From JAHECQ01 sp047638695 (GTDB lineage Bacteria; Actinomycetota; Acidimicrobiia; Acidimicrobiales; SZUA-35): DNA of 24,759 nt. Shown here piece by piece: positions 8,582 through 15,416 of this stretch. Location: the NCBI GenBank assembly GCA_047638695.1, contig JBLINY010000069.1:1-24759 (forward strand), read 5' to 3'. The translations under genes were made by a program, and so were the position numbers. The notes beneath the pieces were generated by a model. The model had not been told where the DNA came from. It searched no databases and was given only the letters and a program-made list of their open reading frames with translations. The stretch's first letter is position 1. Each line of letters begins with the position of its first letter.

Positions 8582-8595
8582 GGGACGTTCGTCCC
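8582..8595 (+). other. Small hairpin between the ligase and the K+ channel genes
   Basis: GGGAC / GTCCC with a GTTC loop lies 24 nt after the ligase stop and just before the channel's Shine-Dalgarno sequence. There is no T-run, so it may be a weak terminator, an mRNA processing structure or nothing. Confidence 0.25.
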
Positions 8596-8618
8596 ACTGT
8601 ACTTATTGGAGGGAACCC

Positions 8619-9032
8619 GTGCCGAACAATATGTTCGATTCCGCGCTCGATCGGGCGGTGGCAATCGCCAACCGACCGATGCATCTGAGCATTGTCTCGG
8701 CTGCCCTGGTTTGCCTGGGCGGCGCCGGCTACGCCGTTGCCGAGGGTCAGGGGCCAATCACGTCCCTGTGGTGGGCCGTGGTGACCGCGTCCACGGTTGG
8801 CTACGGCGACGCGTACCCAGAGACGACGGCTGGCCGCGGCGTCGCCACACTTTTGATCATCAGCATGGTGACGCTGATCATCCCCATGATTACTGCGTCT
8901 TTCACCTCGAAACTAATCGTCGATCGCGACGCCTTCACCCATGAAGAGCAGGAGCAGATCAAGAAGACGTTGCAGGAGATCGCGTCGAAGCTCGAGGCCT
9001 TCGATCAGCAGAATCGATCGACCGGAAGCTGA
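8619..9032 (+). CDS. Two-transmembrane potassium channel (Ion_trans_2 type)
   Basis: Small K+ channel subunit, 137 aa, inner membrane, expected to be a tetramer. TM1 spans about residues 22-41, the pore helix about 47-58, the selectivity filter is TVGYGD at 59-64, and TM2 spans about 73-96. The C-terminal 35 residues (HEEQEQIKKTLQEIASKLEA) are a charged amphipathic helix that can form a coiled coil; there is no RCK/TrkA-N nucleotide-binding domain and no voltage sensor. The GTG start is set by a strong GGAGGG Shine-Dalgarno sequence at 8608-8613, five bases upstream. It lies 60 nt downstream of the ligase gene on the same strand; a functional link to it is not evident. Confidence 0.93.
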   Translation: MPNNMFDSALDRAVAIANRPMHLSIVSAALVCLGGAGYAVAEGQGPITSLWWAVVTASTVGYGDAYPETTAGRGVATLLIISMVTLIIPMITASFTSKLIVDRDAFTHEEQEQIKKTLQEIASKLEAFDQQNRSTGS

Positions 9033-9074
9033 GGTCTCCGCTAGACAGGGGCGACAACGCTTGGGAGGTCGCTC

Positions 9075-9358
9075 ATTGACATCGGAATTTTCAAAGGTGC
9101 TGCAGGTTCGCTGCTGAGCGGGGACGAGTTGGCAGCTGATGTTGCCGATGTCGCCGCCGCCGGGTTCGGGTCGTACTGGATCCCGCATTGGGCCTTTCGG
9201 GGCCTGAGGACTTTGCCGTCATAGGTGACGAGAGCCACGTCCCCGAACGGCTCGCCGAATTCGTTGATGCCGGCGTCGACACCGTCATGGCTGTTGAGTA
9301 TGGGATCAAACCGGAGGACGCTCAGCGCACTCGGAGCTGCCTGGCTGGGCTTCTCTGA
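9075..9358 (+). pseudogene. Internally deleted LLM-class F420-dependent oxidoreductase (remnant)
   Basis: This segment between the channel and selenoprotein genes holds the two ends of a luciferase-like oxidoreductase. Frame 1 from 9075 reads DIGIFKGAAGSLLSGDELAA then DVADVAAAGFGSYWIPHWA, the N-terminal strand and first helix of the family, and stops at TAG 9222. Frame 2 from about 9191 reads GPEDFAVIGDESHVPERLAE then FVDAGVDTVMAVEYG and ends at TGA 9356-9358, the typical C-terminal helix region. About 200 central residues are absent and the join is out of frame. A good Shine-Dalgarno sequence (GGGAGG, 9063-9068) stands 6 nt before an ATT (9075) where an ATG is expected, so the start codon seems mutated too. 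The ends resemble the short actinobacterial F420 family with GPxD..IGDE near the C-terminus. No other feature is seen in 9033-9375. Confidence 0.8.
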
Positions 9359-9375
9359 AGCCTTGGCCAATCGCT

Positions 9376-10665
9376 TCAGTCTTCCACCGGCTTGCCGGTC
9401 TTTACTGAAAATGTGCCGGTCGGGAACGCACTGGCCCCGTTGTAGTGACCTTCGGGAATCAAGAATCCTCGCACCAGCTGGGCCATAGGAAGATCAGTGG
9501 CTCGGGTCAGATGGTCGGCGATTGCGAGCAGGGTGTCGCCGAGAGCGGTGCCCCCAAAGATCCATGCATTGAGTGCATCGTGATTGGGTGCAGCGGAACC
9601 TGGTTGGGCGGCAATGCCCTCGTGGTAGAAGGTGCGTAGGTCGTCGGTGAGATGACGAACCAGGAGCGGCATCTCGAACGCCCAGTCGACATCACCCGTT
9701 GGCGGGGTCGTAACGTCGCCGGACTCGGCAATTGACCCCAAAGCGCGGGCGACGTCATTTACCTGATCGGGTGTGGCGCCACTTGCGCCGAAGAGCGTGC
9801 GGCCCCGTTTGTTGCGGGTTTCCGCTGACCATGGCCGCAACCGCCCGACTTCAGACAGAAGACGAGCTGACAGCGAGTCGTCGGAGGGCATCGCAAGGTT
9901 GAGGGGGCATGCCCAAACCTCCGGGCCCGCCTCTGCAGGTGCCTCGACGAGATAGTCCTCGATGGTCGGTGCGGTTGCCGTCGACAACATCCCGAGTGCG
10001 GCTCTGATCACCTCGGTTTGGAACTCCGGATCGTCGGCCGAACCAAGCGGTCGCCCAAGTGCAAACGGCACCCACAGAGCCCGCGGCGGGTCGACCGCTT
10101 CTGATTGTTCGCGGATCAATGAAATCGAGGCCGTGGCCACACCGGCTCGTTCTATGAAGTTTGCGAGGGCGCCGACCGCACCCGTGCAAATGGGTCAAAC
10201 CGGTATGAGCAACGCAATATCGACGCCATCGGCAGCTAGGAGACGGCCGACCTCTTCGCCCGTGTCTTGCAGGAGTGAATGCTTGGGCTGGGCACCCATA
10301 AAGCTGTAGTGCCATTGCGAAACGCCGCCAATCTCACCGGCCGCCGCCATCTCGTTCAGCCGATCAACCGGCAACATGATGTTGGGATCTTGCTGGAAGG
10401 CACTGCGGTCGAAGTTGGCGCTTACATGCGACAACACGACATCTGCGAAGTCAACGTTCCCGGGAAGAATTCGGTAGTCACTTGCCCCGGCATGGAAGGG
10501 GGGATCCGAGCGACGATGCATGCCCGCGGTCGAGACCAAAGCGACCGTGCACTCTTCCAGCGGGGGTGGAGTCAGCCACGGAGCGGGTTCAACCGGCCGC
10601 ATCTGTGCGGCCCGAAGCAGCATGTGCTCGGCCTCGGTCGGATGGAGATCGCTTAGGCGGACCAT
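9376..10665 (-). CDS. GrdB-type selenoprotein (glycine/sarcosine/betaine reductase selenoprotein B family), in-frame UGA = Sec157
   Basis: Reads as one 429-residue protein if the UGA at 10197-10195 is selenocysteine. Both halves are in the same frame with no other stop. The N-terminal half has the family pattern FHAGASDYRILPG, SHVSANFDRSAFQQD and a hydrophobic strand DIALLIPV leading to U157-P-I-C160, a U-x-x-C redox motif; it continues GAVGALANFIERAGVATASI and ALWVPFALGRPLG, as in relatives of GrdB/PrdB (substrate-reducing selenoproteins of amino-acid/betaine reductases). In an aerobe this branch is of unknown function and probably a thiol/selenol oxidoreductase. Residues from about 290 (MPLLVRHLTDDLRTFYHEG onward) I do not recognise. 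The start ATG at 10665 lacks a clear Shine-Dalgarno sequence. No selA, selB, selC or selD lies in the window, so the Sec machinery must be elsewhere. Confidence 0.86.
10162..10197 (-). promoter_or_regulatory. Sec UGA codon plus bacterial SECIS hairpin
   Basis: On the minus strand the UGA (10197-10195) is followed after six nt by a hairpin at 10188-10162. A 3-bp outer stem UGC/GCA, a 2x2 internal loop, and a 6-bp stem GGGUGC/GCGCCC (one G-U pair) enclose the loop GGUCG. The apical loop starts with GGU and begins 18 nt after the UGA, the same distance and loop core as in E. coli fdhF as I recall it. This is the arrangement SelB recognises. Confidence 0.82.
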
Positions 10666-10706
10666 GGCTGGAGACTACGGCCTGGTGATCAGCGTGATGG
10701 CATCGC

Positions 10707-10729
10707 CGGACGGCCGGACGGCCGGGCGG
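10707..10729. repeat. Short GC-rich direct repeat in the divergent intergenic region
   Basis: Two adjacent GGACGGCC copies followed by GGGCGG lie in the 128-bp space between the selenoprotein and MFS genes. It may be a chance low-complexity run. Nothing else recognisable is present in this gap. Confidence 0.4.
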
Positions 10730-10793
10730 TCTTGGACGTAGCGGCCAGCGGTCGTCTCGCCCTCAGGATCATGCAGTCGTATGCTCGCCGCCA

Positions 10794-12221
10794 ATGCGAC
10801 CGGTCACTGAACTTACTGGTACCCCGGTCGCATCCGAGGTGACGGTCGACCGTGGGGCGTGGTTGGCGTTGGCCACTGCCTCGCTTGCCTTCGTCCTCGG
10901 CACCGTCAACGTCACGGTCACCAACGTTGGCTACAGCGATATTCTCGACAGTTTCCCGGGAGCAAGTCGATCGTTGACCGGCTGGATCCTCACGGGCTAT
11001 TCGCTCACGTTCGCGTCCACAATGTTGGCCGCCGGTCGGCTCGCCGACCGCTACGGCCGTCTCACCGTCTTCCAGGTTGGTCTCAGCGGACTACTGATCA
11101 GTTCGCTGGCAGCTGGCCTGGCTCCGTCAGTTCTGATGCTCGTGCTAGCTCGCGGTGTGCAAGGCCTGTGTGGCGCCCTCGCGGTTCCGGCGTCGCTCGG
11201 GCTGGTCCTGCCACGCTTCCCGGTCGACAAGCAGGCGACGGTCATTGGCATCTGGGCCTCGGTCGGGATGGTCGCTTCGGGGCTGGCGCCCGTACTCGCT
11301 GCCACCGCTCTTTCGCTGGCCACATGGCGGTGGATGTACCTCGTCTTGGTGCCCATCACCGTGTTGGGGCTCGTCGGCGCCAAGCTGTTCATGACCGAGA
11401 CGGCCGAACGCGATGTGTCGAAACCTCTCGACTTCCTCGGAGTTCTGATGGGGTCGGCATCGGTGTTCTTGATCGTCTTCGCCACACTTCGAGGTCCGAG
11501 TGCCGGTTGGTCGTCGCTGTTGGTAGCCGGTTCATTCGCCACAGCCTTGCTGCTGGTGCCATTGTTTCTGTTCCGGTCGGCCCATCATCCCGAGCCGCTC
11601 TTCGACCCCCGGCTCTTCCGAATTCGTTCGTTCGCTGTTTCGAATCTTGCTGTTTCTTTGTCGATGATCGGTGCCTTCACCAGTTGGGTGCTGTGGCCGA
11701 TCTATTTGATCAACGTCTGGAACTACAGCGTCTGGGGCGTTGGCCTGGCGTTTCTCGTGTCGCCCATCATCTCCGGCTTGGTCGCCATCATCGGCGGCCG
11801 CTGGGCCGACCGTCACGGTTTCCGAGCCATCATGGCCGCGGCCGCTGGTGTGGCAACCCTCGGGCACGTTTGGGCTCTTCTGTTCTTGGACCAAGAGGTT
11901 CGGTTCTGGTTCAGCTTCTTCCCCGTGACGGTCTTGTTTGGTCTTGGCATGGGCATCCTGGCCAGCTTGCTCAATGCTGCAGCTCTTCGAGATATCCCCC
12001 AGGCGTCGATTGCGACGGCGAACGGCGTCCACCAAGCAATTCGATATGCCGTTGGCGGCATGGGAACGGCGCTCGCCCTCGCTGTCCTGAATGGTCAGCA
12101 CGACGTGTGGCGGTACAACGTCATGTGGCTGATCTTGGGCATCTGTCAGATCCTGGTTGTGCCCCTTATGGCCCTGGCTTATCCGGCCAATCGTCCCGAC
12201 GCTGAGTATGCGAAGAGTTAG
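10794..12221 (+). CDS. MFS transporter, DHA2 (EmrB/QacA-like) drug-efflux family
   Basis: Proton-driven exporter of the inner membrane, 475 aa, about 14 predicted membrane segments, the usual size of this family. TM1 is at about 23-45. The motif-A loop GRLADRYGRLTVFQVG follows TM2, and RGVQGLCGALAVPASLGLV is the motif-B/C region of DHA2 antiporters. It ends AYPANRPDAEYAKS, and its last codons (GCGAAGAGTTAG) form part of the first unit of the 32-bp repeat array that joins it to the ABC-F gene. The upstream region (10666-10793) is divergent from the selenoprotein gene and contains a GGACGGCC-type GC repeat at about 10707-10729; no clear promoter was identified. The substrate is unknown; the pairing with an ABC-F protein suggests an antibiotic or similar toxic compound. 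Confidence 0.9.
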   Translation: MRPVTELTGTPVASEVTVDRGAWLALATASLAFVLGTVNVTVTNVGYSDILDSFPGASRSLTGWILTGYSLTFASTMLAAGRLADRYGRLTVFQVGLSGLLISSLAAGLAPSVLMLVLARGVQGLCGALAVPASLGLVLPRFPVDKQATVIGIWASVGMVASGLAPVLAATALSLATWRWMYLVLVPITVLGLVGAKLFMTETAERDVSKPLDFLGVLMGSASVFLIVFATLRGPSAGWSSLLVAGSFATALLLVPLFLFRSAHHPEPLFDPRLFRIRSFAVSNLAVSLSMIGAFTSWVLWPIYLINVWNYSVWGVGLAFLVSPIISGLVAIIGGRWADRHGFRAIMAAAAGVATLGHVWALLFLDQEVRFWFSFFPVTVLFGLGMGILASLLNAAALRDIPQASIATANGVHQAIRYAVGGMGTALALAVLNGQHDVWRYNVMWLILGICQILVVPLMALAYPANRPDAEYAKS

Positions 12222-12400
12222 GCAGCACCGACGATGAGCTTGCGAAGAGTTAGCCAGCACCGACGATGAGCTTGCGAAGAGTTAGGCAGCACCGACGATG
12301 AGCTTGCGAAGAGTTAGGCAGCACCGACGATGAGCTTGCGAAGAGTTAGGCAGCACCGACGATGAGCTTGCGAAGAGTTAGGCAGCCCCGACGATGAGCT
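12209..12400 (+). repeat. Six tandem 32-bp units spanning the MFS stop and the ABC-F start
   Basis: Units begin at 12209, 12241, 12273, 12305, 12337 and 12369. The unit reads TGCGAAGAGTTAGGCA followed by GCACCGACGATGAGCT. Unit 2 has one G-to-C change (TTAGCC), unit 6 one A-to-C change (GCCCCG), and the others are identical. A degenerate partial copy (CCCGACGCTGAGT) precedes unit 1 inside the MFS gene. Unit 1 supplies the MFS stop codon and unit 6 the first two codons of the ABC-F gene, so the amplified piece is exactly the old gene junction. There are no spacers, hence not CRISPR. Confidence 0.98.
12234..12397 (+). other. Chain of five 11-codon minicistrons with ATGA overlaps, ending on the ABC-F start
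   Basis: Every repeat unit has an ATG (12234, 12266, 12298, 12330, 12362). Each opens an 11-residue frame MSLRRVRQHRR (MSLRRVSQHRR in the first, MSLRRVRQPRR in the last) ending in TGA that overlaps the next ATG as ATGA. The fifth overlaps the ABC-F ATG at 12394. The first ATG is 12 nt after the MFS stop. Such 4-nt overlaps usually permit termination-reinitiation, so translation could pass along the chain. No good Shine-Dalgarno sequence is seen in the unit, so translation of the minicistrons is unproven. Confidence 0.5.
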
Positions 12401-14028
12401 CGATCGTCGTTTCTGACCTGGACTACGCCCCGCCCGGTGGCGAGTCACTGTTTTTTGACATCAGCTTTGGTGTCTCGCCCGGCGATCATGCGGCCATCGT
12501 GGGTGCCAACGGGGTTGGCAAGAGCACCATTCTGAAGATCCTCTCGGGCGAACTCGAGGCCGACGGCGGCGATTTCTCCGTAACGGGAACGGCCCTCACC
12601 ATGAGCCAAGAGGTCGGCATGTCGAGCCCCGACGACACGGTGCGCGAGATGCTCATCGAGGTGGCCCTGCCTGAACTACGAACGGCTGGTCGAGCACTGG
12701 TGGCCGCCGAGAAGGCTATGGCTTCCGGCGAAGACGACGGCATGGGCTACGCCGAGGCACTCACCGAATGGGGCGATCTTGGCGGTTACGAGCTCGAGGC
12801 CCGCTGGGACGCGGCCGCCGAGCGCAGCATCAAGTCAGCCATTGGCGACCTTTCGACCCGGCGAGTCGGTGATTTGTCCGGTGGCGAGCGCAAACGACTC
12901 GTGCTCGATTTGTTACTCACGTCCGGCGCCGATGTCCTGCTGCTGGACGAGCCTGACAACTACCTCGATATCCCCACCCGCCGTTGGCTCGAACGACAGA
13001 TCGTCGCCTGTCCCAGCACCATTCTGATGGTGAGCCACGACCGATCGCTGCTCGAGCAAGTCGCTTCGAAGATCGTGGTGCTCGAGGGTTCTGGGTGTTG
13101 GGTACATGGCGGCTCATACCAGACATTCCCGGCTGCTCGGGCCGAGCGACAGGCCCGGCTTGGTGATGCGCTGAAAAGGTGGAATGACGAGGAACGCCGC
13201 CTGTTCAACCACATGAAGATCATGAAGACGAGGGCGGCTCAGAACTTCAAGAACGCGACGAAAGCGAACGGCGCTGAGACGCGCTGGGAGAAGTTCGTCG
13301 CAGCCGGACCACCCCCGCCCCCGGTTGCCGACCAGCACATCCATGTCAGCCTTCGCGGTGCTGACTCCGCTCGGCGAGTCGTCGATATGAAGGGCGTTGC
13401 GATCGACGACCTCTTCTTCCCCTTCTCTGATGAGATCCACTTTGGCGAACGCCTCGGTTTGATCGGTCCGAACGGTACGGGCAAGAGCCATCTGCTGCGG
13501 GCACTCTCGGGAGAGATCGAGCCCGATGAGGGCTCGATTGCGCTGGGTCCTCGCACCTCTGTCGGTGTCTTCACCCAGATCAATGATCGGGCCGACTTTC
13601 TCGGCCACGAAGCGTTCGAGATAGTGCGCCAGCGGGTTCCCGATGACGAGAAAGCAATGAAGTCGCTCGCTCGGTACGGCCTTGGCGGGCACGCCCGCCA
13701 ATCGTTCGAAACCCTTTCGGGCGGACAGAAGGCTCGACTCGAGATTCTCTGCCTCGAGCTCGAGGGCCACAACGTGTTGTTACTCGACGAGCCGACCGAC
13801 AACCTCGACATCGAATCGTCCGAGGCCTTGGAGAAAGCGCTCGACGGTTTTCTCGGCACCGTCATCGCGGTTAGCCACGATCGCACCTTTCTAGCCGAGC
13901 TCGACCGGTTCGTAATGATCAACGATGACGGGGACGTCTTTTCGCTTCCGGACTTTGACGTCGCTATGGCGGCGCTCTCTGACCCTGACGCCGTCCGCAC
14001 ATTGAAGCTGGCCAAGCCGCTTACCTAG
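12394..14028 (+). CDS. ABC-F family ATPase (two ABC domains, no membrane domain)
   Basis: Cytoplasmic tandem ABC ATPase, 544 aa, of the ABC-F class, which act on ribosomes as translation factors or antibiotic-resistance proteins rather than as transporters. Domain 1: Walker A GANGVGKST at 37-45, signature LSGGERKR from 161, Walker B VLLLDEPDNYLD from about 181. The linker (about 240-325) is helical and charged (RLFNHMKIMKTRAAQNFKN). Domain 2: Walker A GPNGTGKSH from 358, signature LSGGQKARLE from 441, VLLLDEPTDNLDIE from about 460. The start MSSIVVSDLDYAPPGGESLF is typical for its family, so the ATG at 12394 is credible although it is immediately preceded by the repeat array and overlapped by the last minicistron's stop codon. 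Co-transcription with the upstream efflux pump suggests a resistance role, but a housekeeping factor cannot be excluded. Confidence 0.92.
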   Translation: MSSIVVSDLDYAPPGGESLFFDISFGVSPGDHAAIVGANGVGKSTILKILSGELEADGGDFSVTGTALTMSQEVGMSSPDDTVREMLIEVALPELRTAGRALVAAEKAMASGEDDGMGYAEALTEWGDLGGYELEARWDAAAERSIKSAIGDLSTRRVGDLSGGERKRLVLDLLLTSGADVLLLDEPDNYLDIPTRRWLERQIVACPSTILMVSHDRSLLEQVASKIVVLEGSGCWVHGGSYQTFPAARAERQARLGDALKRWNDEERRLFNHMKIMKTRAAQNFKNATKANGAETRWEKFVAAGPPPPPVADQHIHVSLRGADSARRVVDMKGVAIDDLFFPFSDEIHFGERLGLIGPNGTGKSHLLRALSGEIEPDEGSIALGPRTSVGVFTQINDRADFLGHEAFEIVRQRVPDDEKAMKSLARYGLGGHARQSFETLSGGQKARLEILCLELEGHNVLLLDEPTDNLDIESSEALEKALDGFLGTVIAVSHDRTFLAELDRFVMINDDGDVFSLPDFDVAMAALSDPDAVRTLKLAKPLT

Positions 14029-14095
14029 CGAATCATGCGGCGTACCTGAAGCGCGTCTGACTCATTCCTGACCGTCCAGACTACGATCGGCCACT

Positions 14096-14112
14096 GCGGG
14101 AGCGGGTCCCGC
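14096..14112 (+). other. Hairpin between ABC-F and amt
   Basis: GCGGGA / TCCCGC (6 bp) with loop GCGGG lies 67 nt after the ABC-F stop and 25 nt before amt. It has no T-run. It could be a factor-dependent or U-less terminator, or part of the amt leader. Confidence 0.35.
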
Positions 14113-14137
14113 TTGTACCCAGCGGGGAGCGCAAACG

Positions 14138-15349
14138 ATGGAGGCAGGCAACGTCGCGTGGATGATTACGGCTACAGCGATGGTGCTCTTCATGGTGCCG
14201 GGGCTGGCGCTGTTCTATGGCGGCATGCTCCGGTCCAAGAACGTGCTCAACATGCTCATGATGAACATGTATTGCCTGGGAGCAGTCACGGTCGGTTGGG
14301 TGCTGATCGGTCACACGCTTGCCAATACCGGCAACGGTGGATTCATCGGCACGTTCGATCAGGTAGGGATGAAGGACATCAAGTCGGCGGACGACATCGT
14401 CTCTGCGATATTTCTCATGACGTTCGCGGTCATAACGCCTGCCCTGATCTCCGGCGCCGTTGCCGACCGCATGAAGTTCTCGGCCTGGGCCGTGTTCGTG
14501 CCGGTTTGGTCGATCCTCGTCTACTGCCCGGTCGCGTTCTGGATGTACCGCGGCTGGATGGCTGAGTGGGGCGTGCTCGACTTCGCCGGTGGCACCACCA
14601 TCCATATCAACGCCGGAGCTGCAGCACTGGCCCTCGTTCTTGTTCTTGGTAAGCGGCAGGGGTGGCCAGAAGAGGCCATGCTCCCGCACAATCTGGTGTA
14701 CGTAACTCTTGGCGCCGGCATCTTGTGGTTCGGGTGGTTCGGGTTCAATGCCGGTTCGGCCGGCGCGGCCAACGAGCAGGCGGCTCGGGCCGCTCTCAAT
14801 ACGTTCGTTGGCGGTGCCGCCGGCATGCTCGGTTGGTTGGTCATCGAGCGAATAAGGGATGGCGCGGCGACATCATTGGGAGCAGCTTCGGGAGCTATTG
14901 CCGGCCTGGCGGCCGTTACGCCGGCTGCCGGTTTCGTCGGCGGGCTGTCGCCCATCATCTTCGGTGCCATCTCCGGCGTTACCTGCTATTCGGCGATTCA
15001 GCTCAAGTCCAGGTTCGGCTATGACGACAGTCTCGACGTTGTTGGCGTCCATATGGTTGCCGGCCTGGTCGGCGGTCTTCTGCTGGGCCTGCTCGCTGAT
15101 CGCGATGCCTTTACCCCCGGGTTCGGAGCGACCTTCCAAGAGGGAGCACTGACCGGAGGAGGATGGAGCGGTGGCACGCTGATCTGGGACCAGCTGGTGG
15201 CAATGGGTGCGGTGCTCGCGTTCTCGTTCGTTATGACGCTCATCATCGCCAAGGTCATCGATGTGACCATCGGGCTGCGGGTGACTTCGTCGGCCGAGCT
15301 CCGGGGCCTCGACCTCACCCAGCACGCAGAAGCGGCCTACAGCTCGTAG
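14138..15349 (+). CDS. amt: Ammonium transporter (Amt/MEP/Rh family)
   Basis: Trimeric ammonium channel/transporter of the inner membrane, 403 aa, with 11 expected helices. The signature region LDFAGGTTIHINAG includes the conserved D148 and pore histidine H156 (same spacing as D160/H168 of E. coli AmtB). The second pore histidine is H305 in DVVGVHMVAGLVGG. WFGWFGFNAGSA at 197-208 is the conserved pore segment. The C-terminal tail ends ELRGLDLTQHAEAAY, matching the GlnK-interacting tail of Amt proteins. There is no signal-peptide extension; TM1 begins near residue 6. The ATG at 14138 has a GGGGAG Shine-Dalgarno sequence (14124-14129). No glnK/glnB gene is adjacent, which is unusual because they are often paired; the tail nonetheless predicts PII regulation. 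Confidence 0.95.
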   Translation: MEAGNVAWMITATAMVLFMVPGLALFYGGMLRSKNVLNMLMMNMYCLGAVTVGWVLIGHTLANTGNGGFIGTFDQVGMKDIKSADDIVSAIFLMTFAVITPALISGAVADRMKFSAWAVFVPVWSILVYCPVAFWMYRGWMAEWGVLDFAGGTTIHINAGAAALALVLVLGKRQGWPEEAMLPHNLVYVTLGAGILWFGWFGFNAGSAGAANEQAARAALNTFVGGAAGMLGWLVIERIRDGAATSLGAASGAIAGLAAVTPAAGFVGGLSPIIFGAISGVTCYSAIQLKSRFGYDDSLDVVGVHMVAGLVGGLLLGLLADRDAFTPGFGATFQEGALTGGGWSGGTLIWDQLVAMGAVLAFSFVMTLIIAKVIDVTIGLRVTSSAELRGLDLTQHAEAAYSS

Positions 15350-15361
15350 CGAGGCGCTGCA

Positions 15362-15394
15362 AGCAGCCGCGACACCACGACAGGAGCGGCTGCT
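15362..15394 (+). terminator. Probable terminator hairpin after amt
   Basis: AGCAGCCGC (15362-15370) and GCGGCTGCT (15386-15394) form a perfect 9-bp stem with a 15-nt loop, starting 12 nt after the amt stop. There is no T-run, as is common in high-GC actinobacteria. Confidence 0.55.
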
Positions 15395-15416
15395 GTCGAG
15401 CTGATAAGCACTGGTC

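Noticed and set aside
9376..9378. Second selenocysteine UGA at the end of the GrdB-like gene
   Set aside because: Read-through would give only a short tail of unrelated sequence before another stop, and I see no GGU-loop hairpin after it; treated as the true stop.
10141..10197. Frameshift or nonsense pseudogene explanation for the split GrdB-like gene
   Set aside because: Both halves are in the same frame, only a TGA intervenes, and it is at the family's redox position with a SECIS hairpin.
10859..12205. Long second ORF (448 aa) overlapping the DHA2 MFS gene
   Set aside because: Its residue composition is rich in Arg, His and Gly without membrane segments; it is a shadow frame of the high-GC transporter gene.
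12209..12400. CRISPR array
   Set aside because: The 32-bp units abut directly with no spacers and contain gene start and stop codons.
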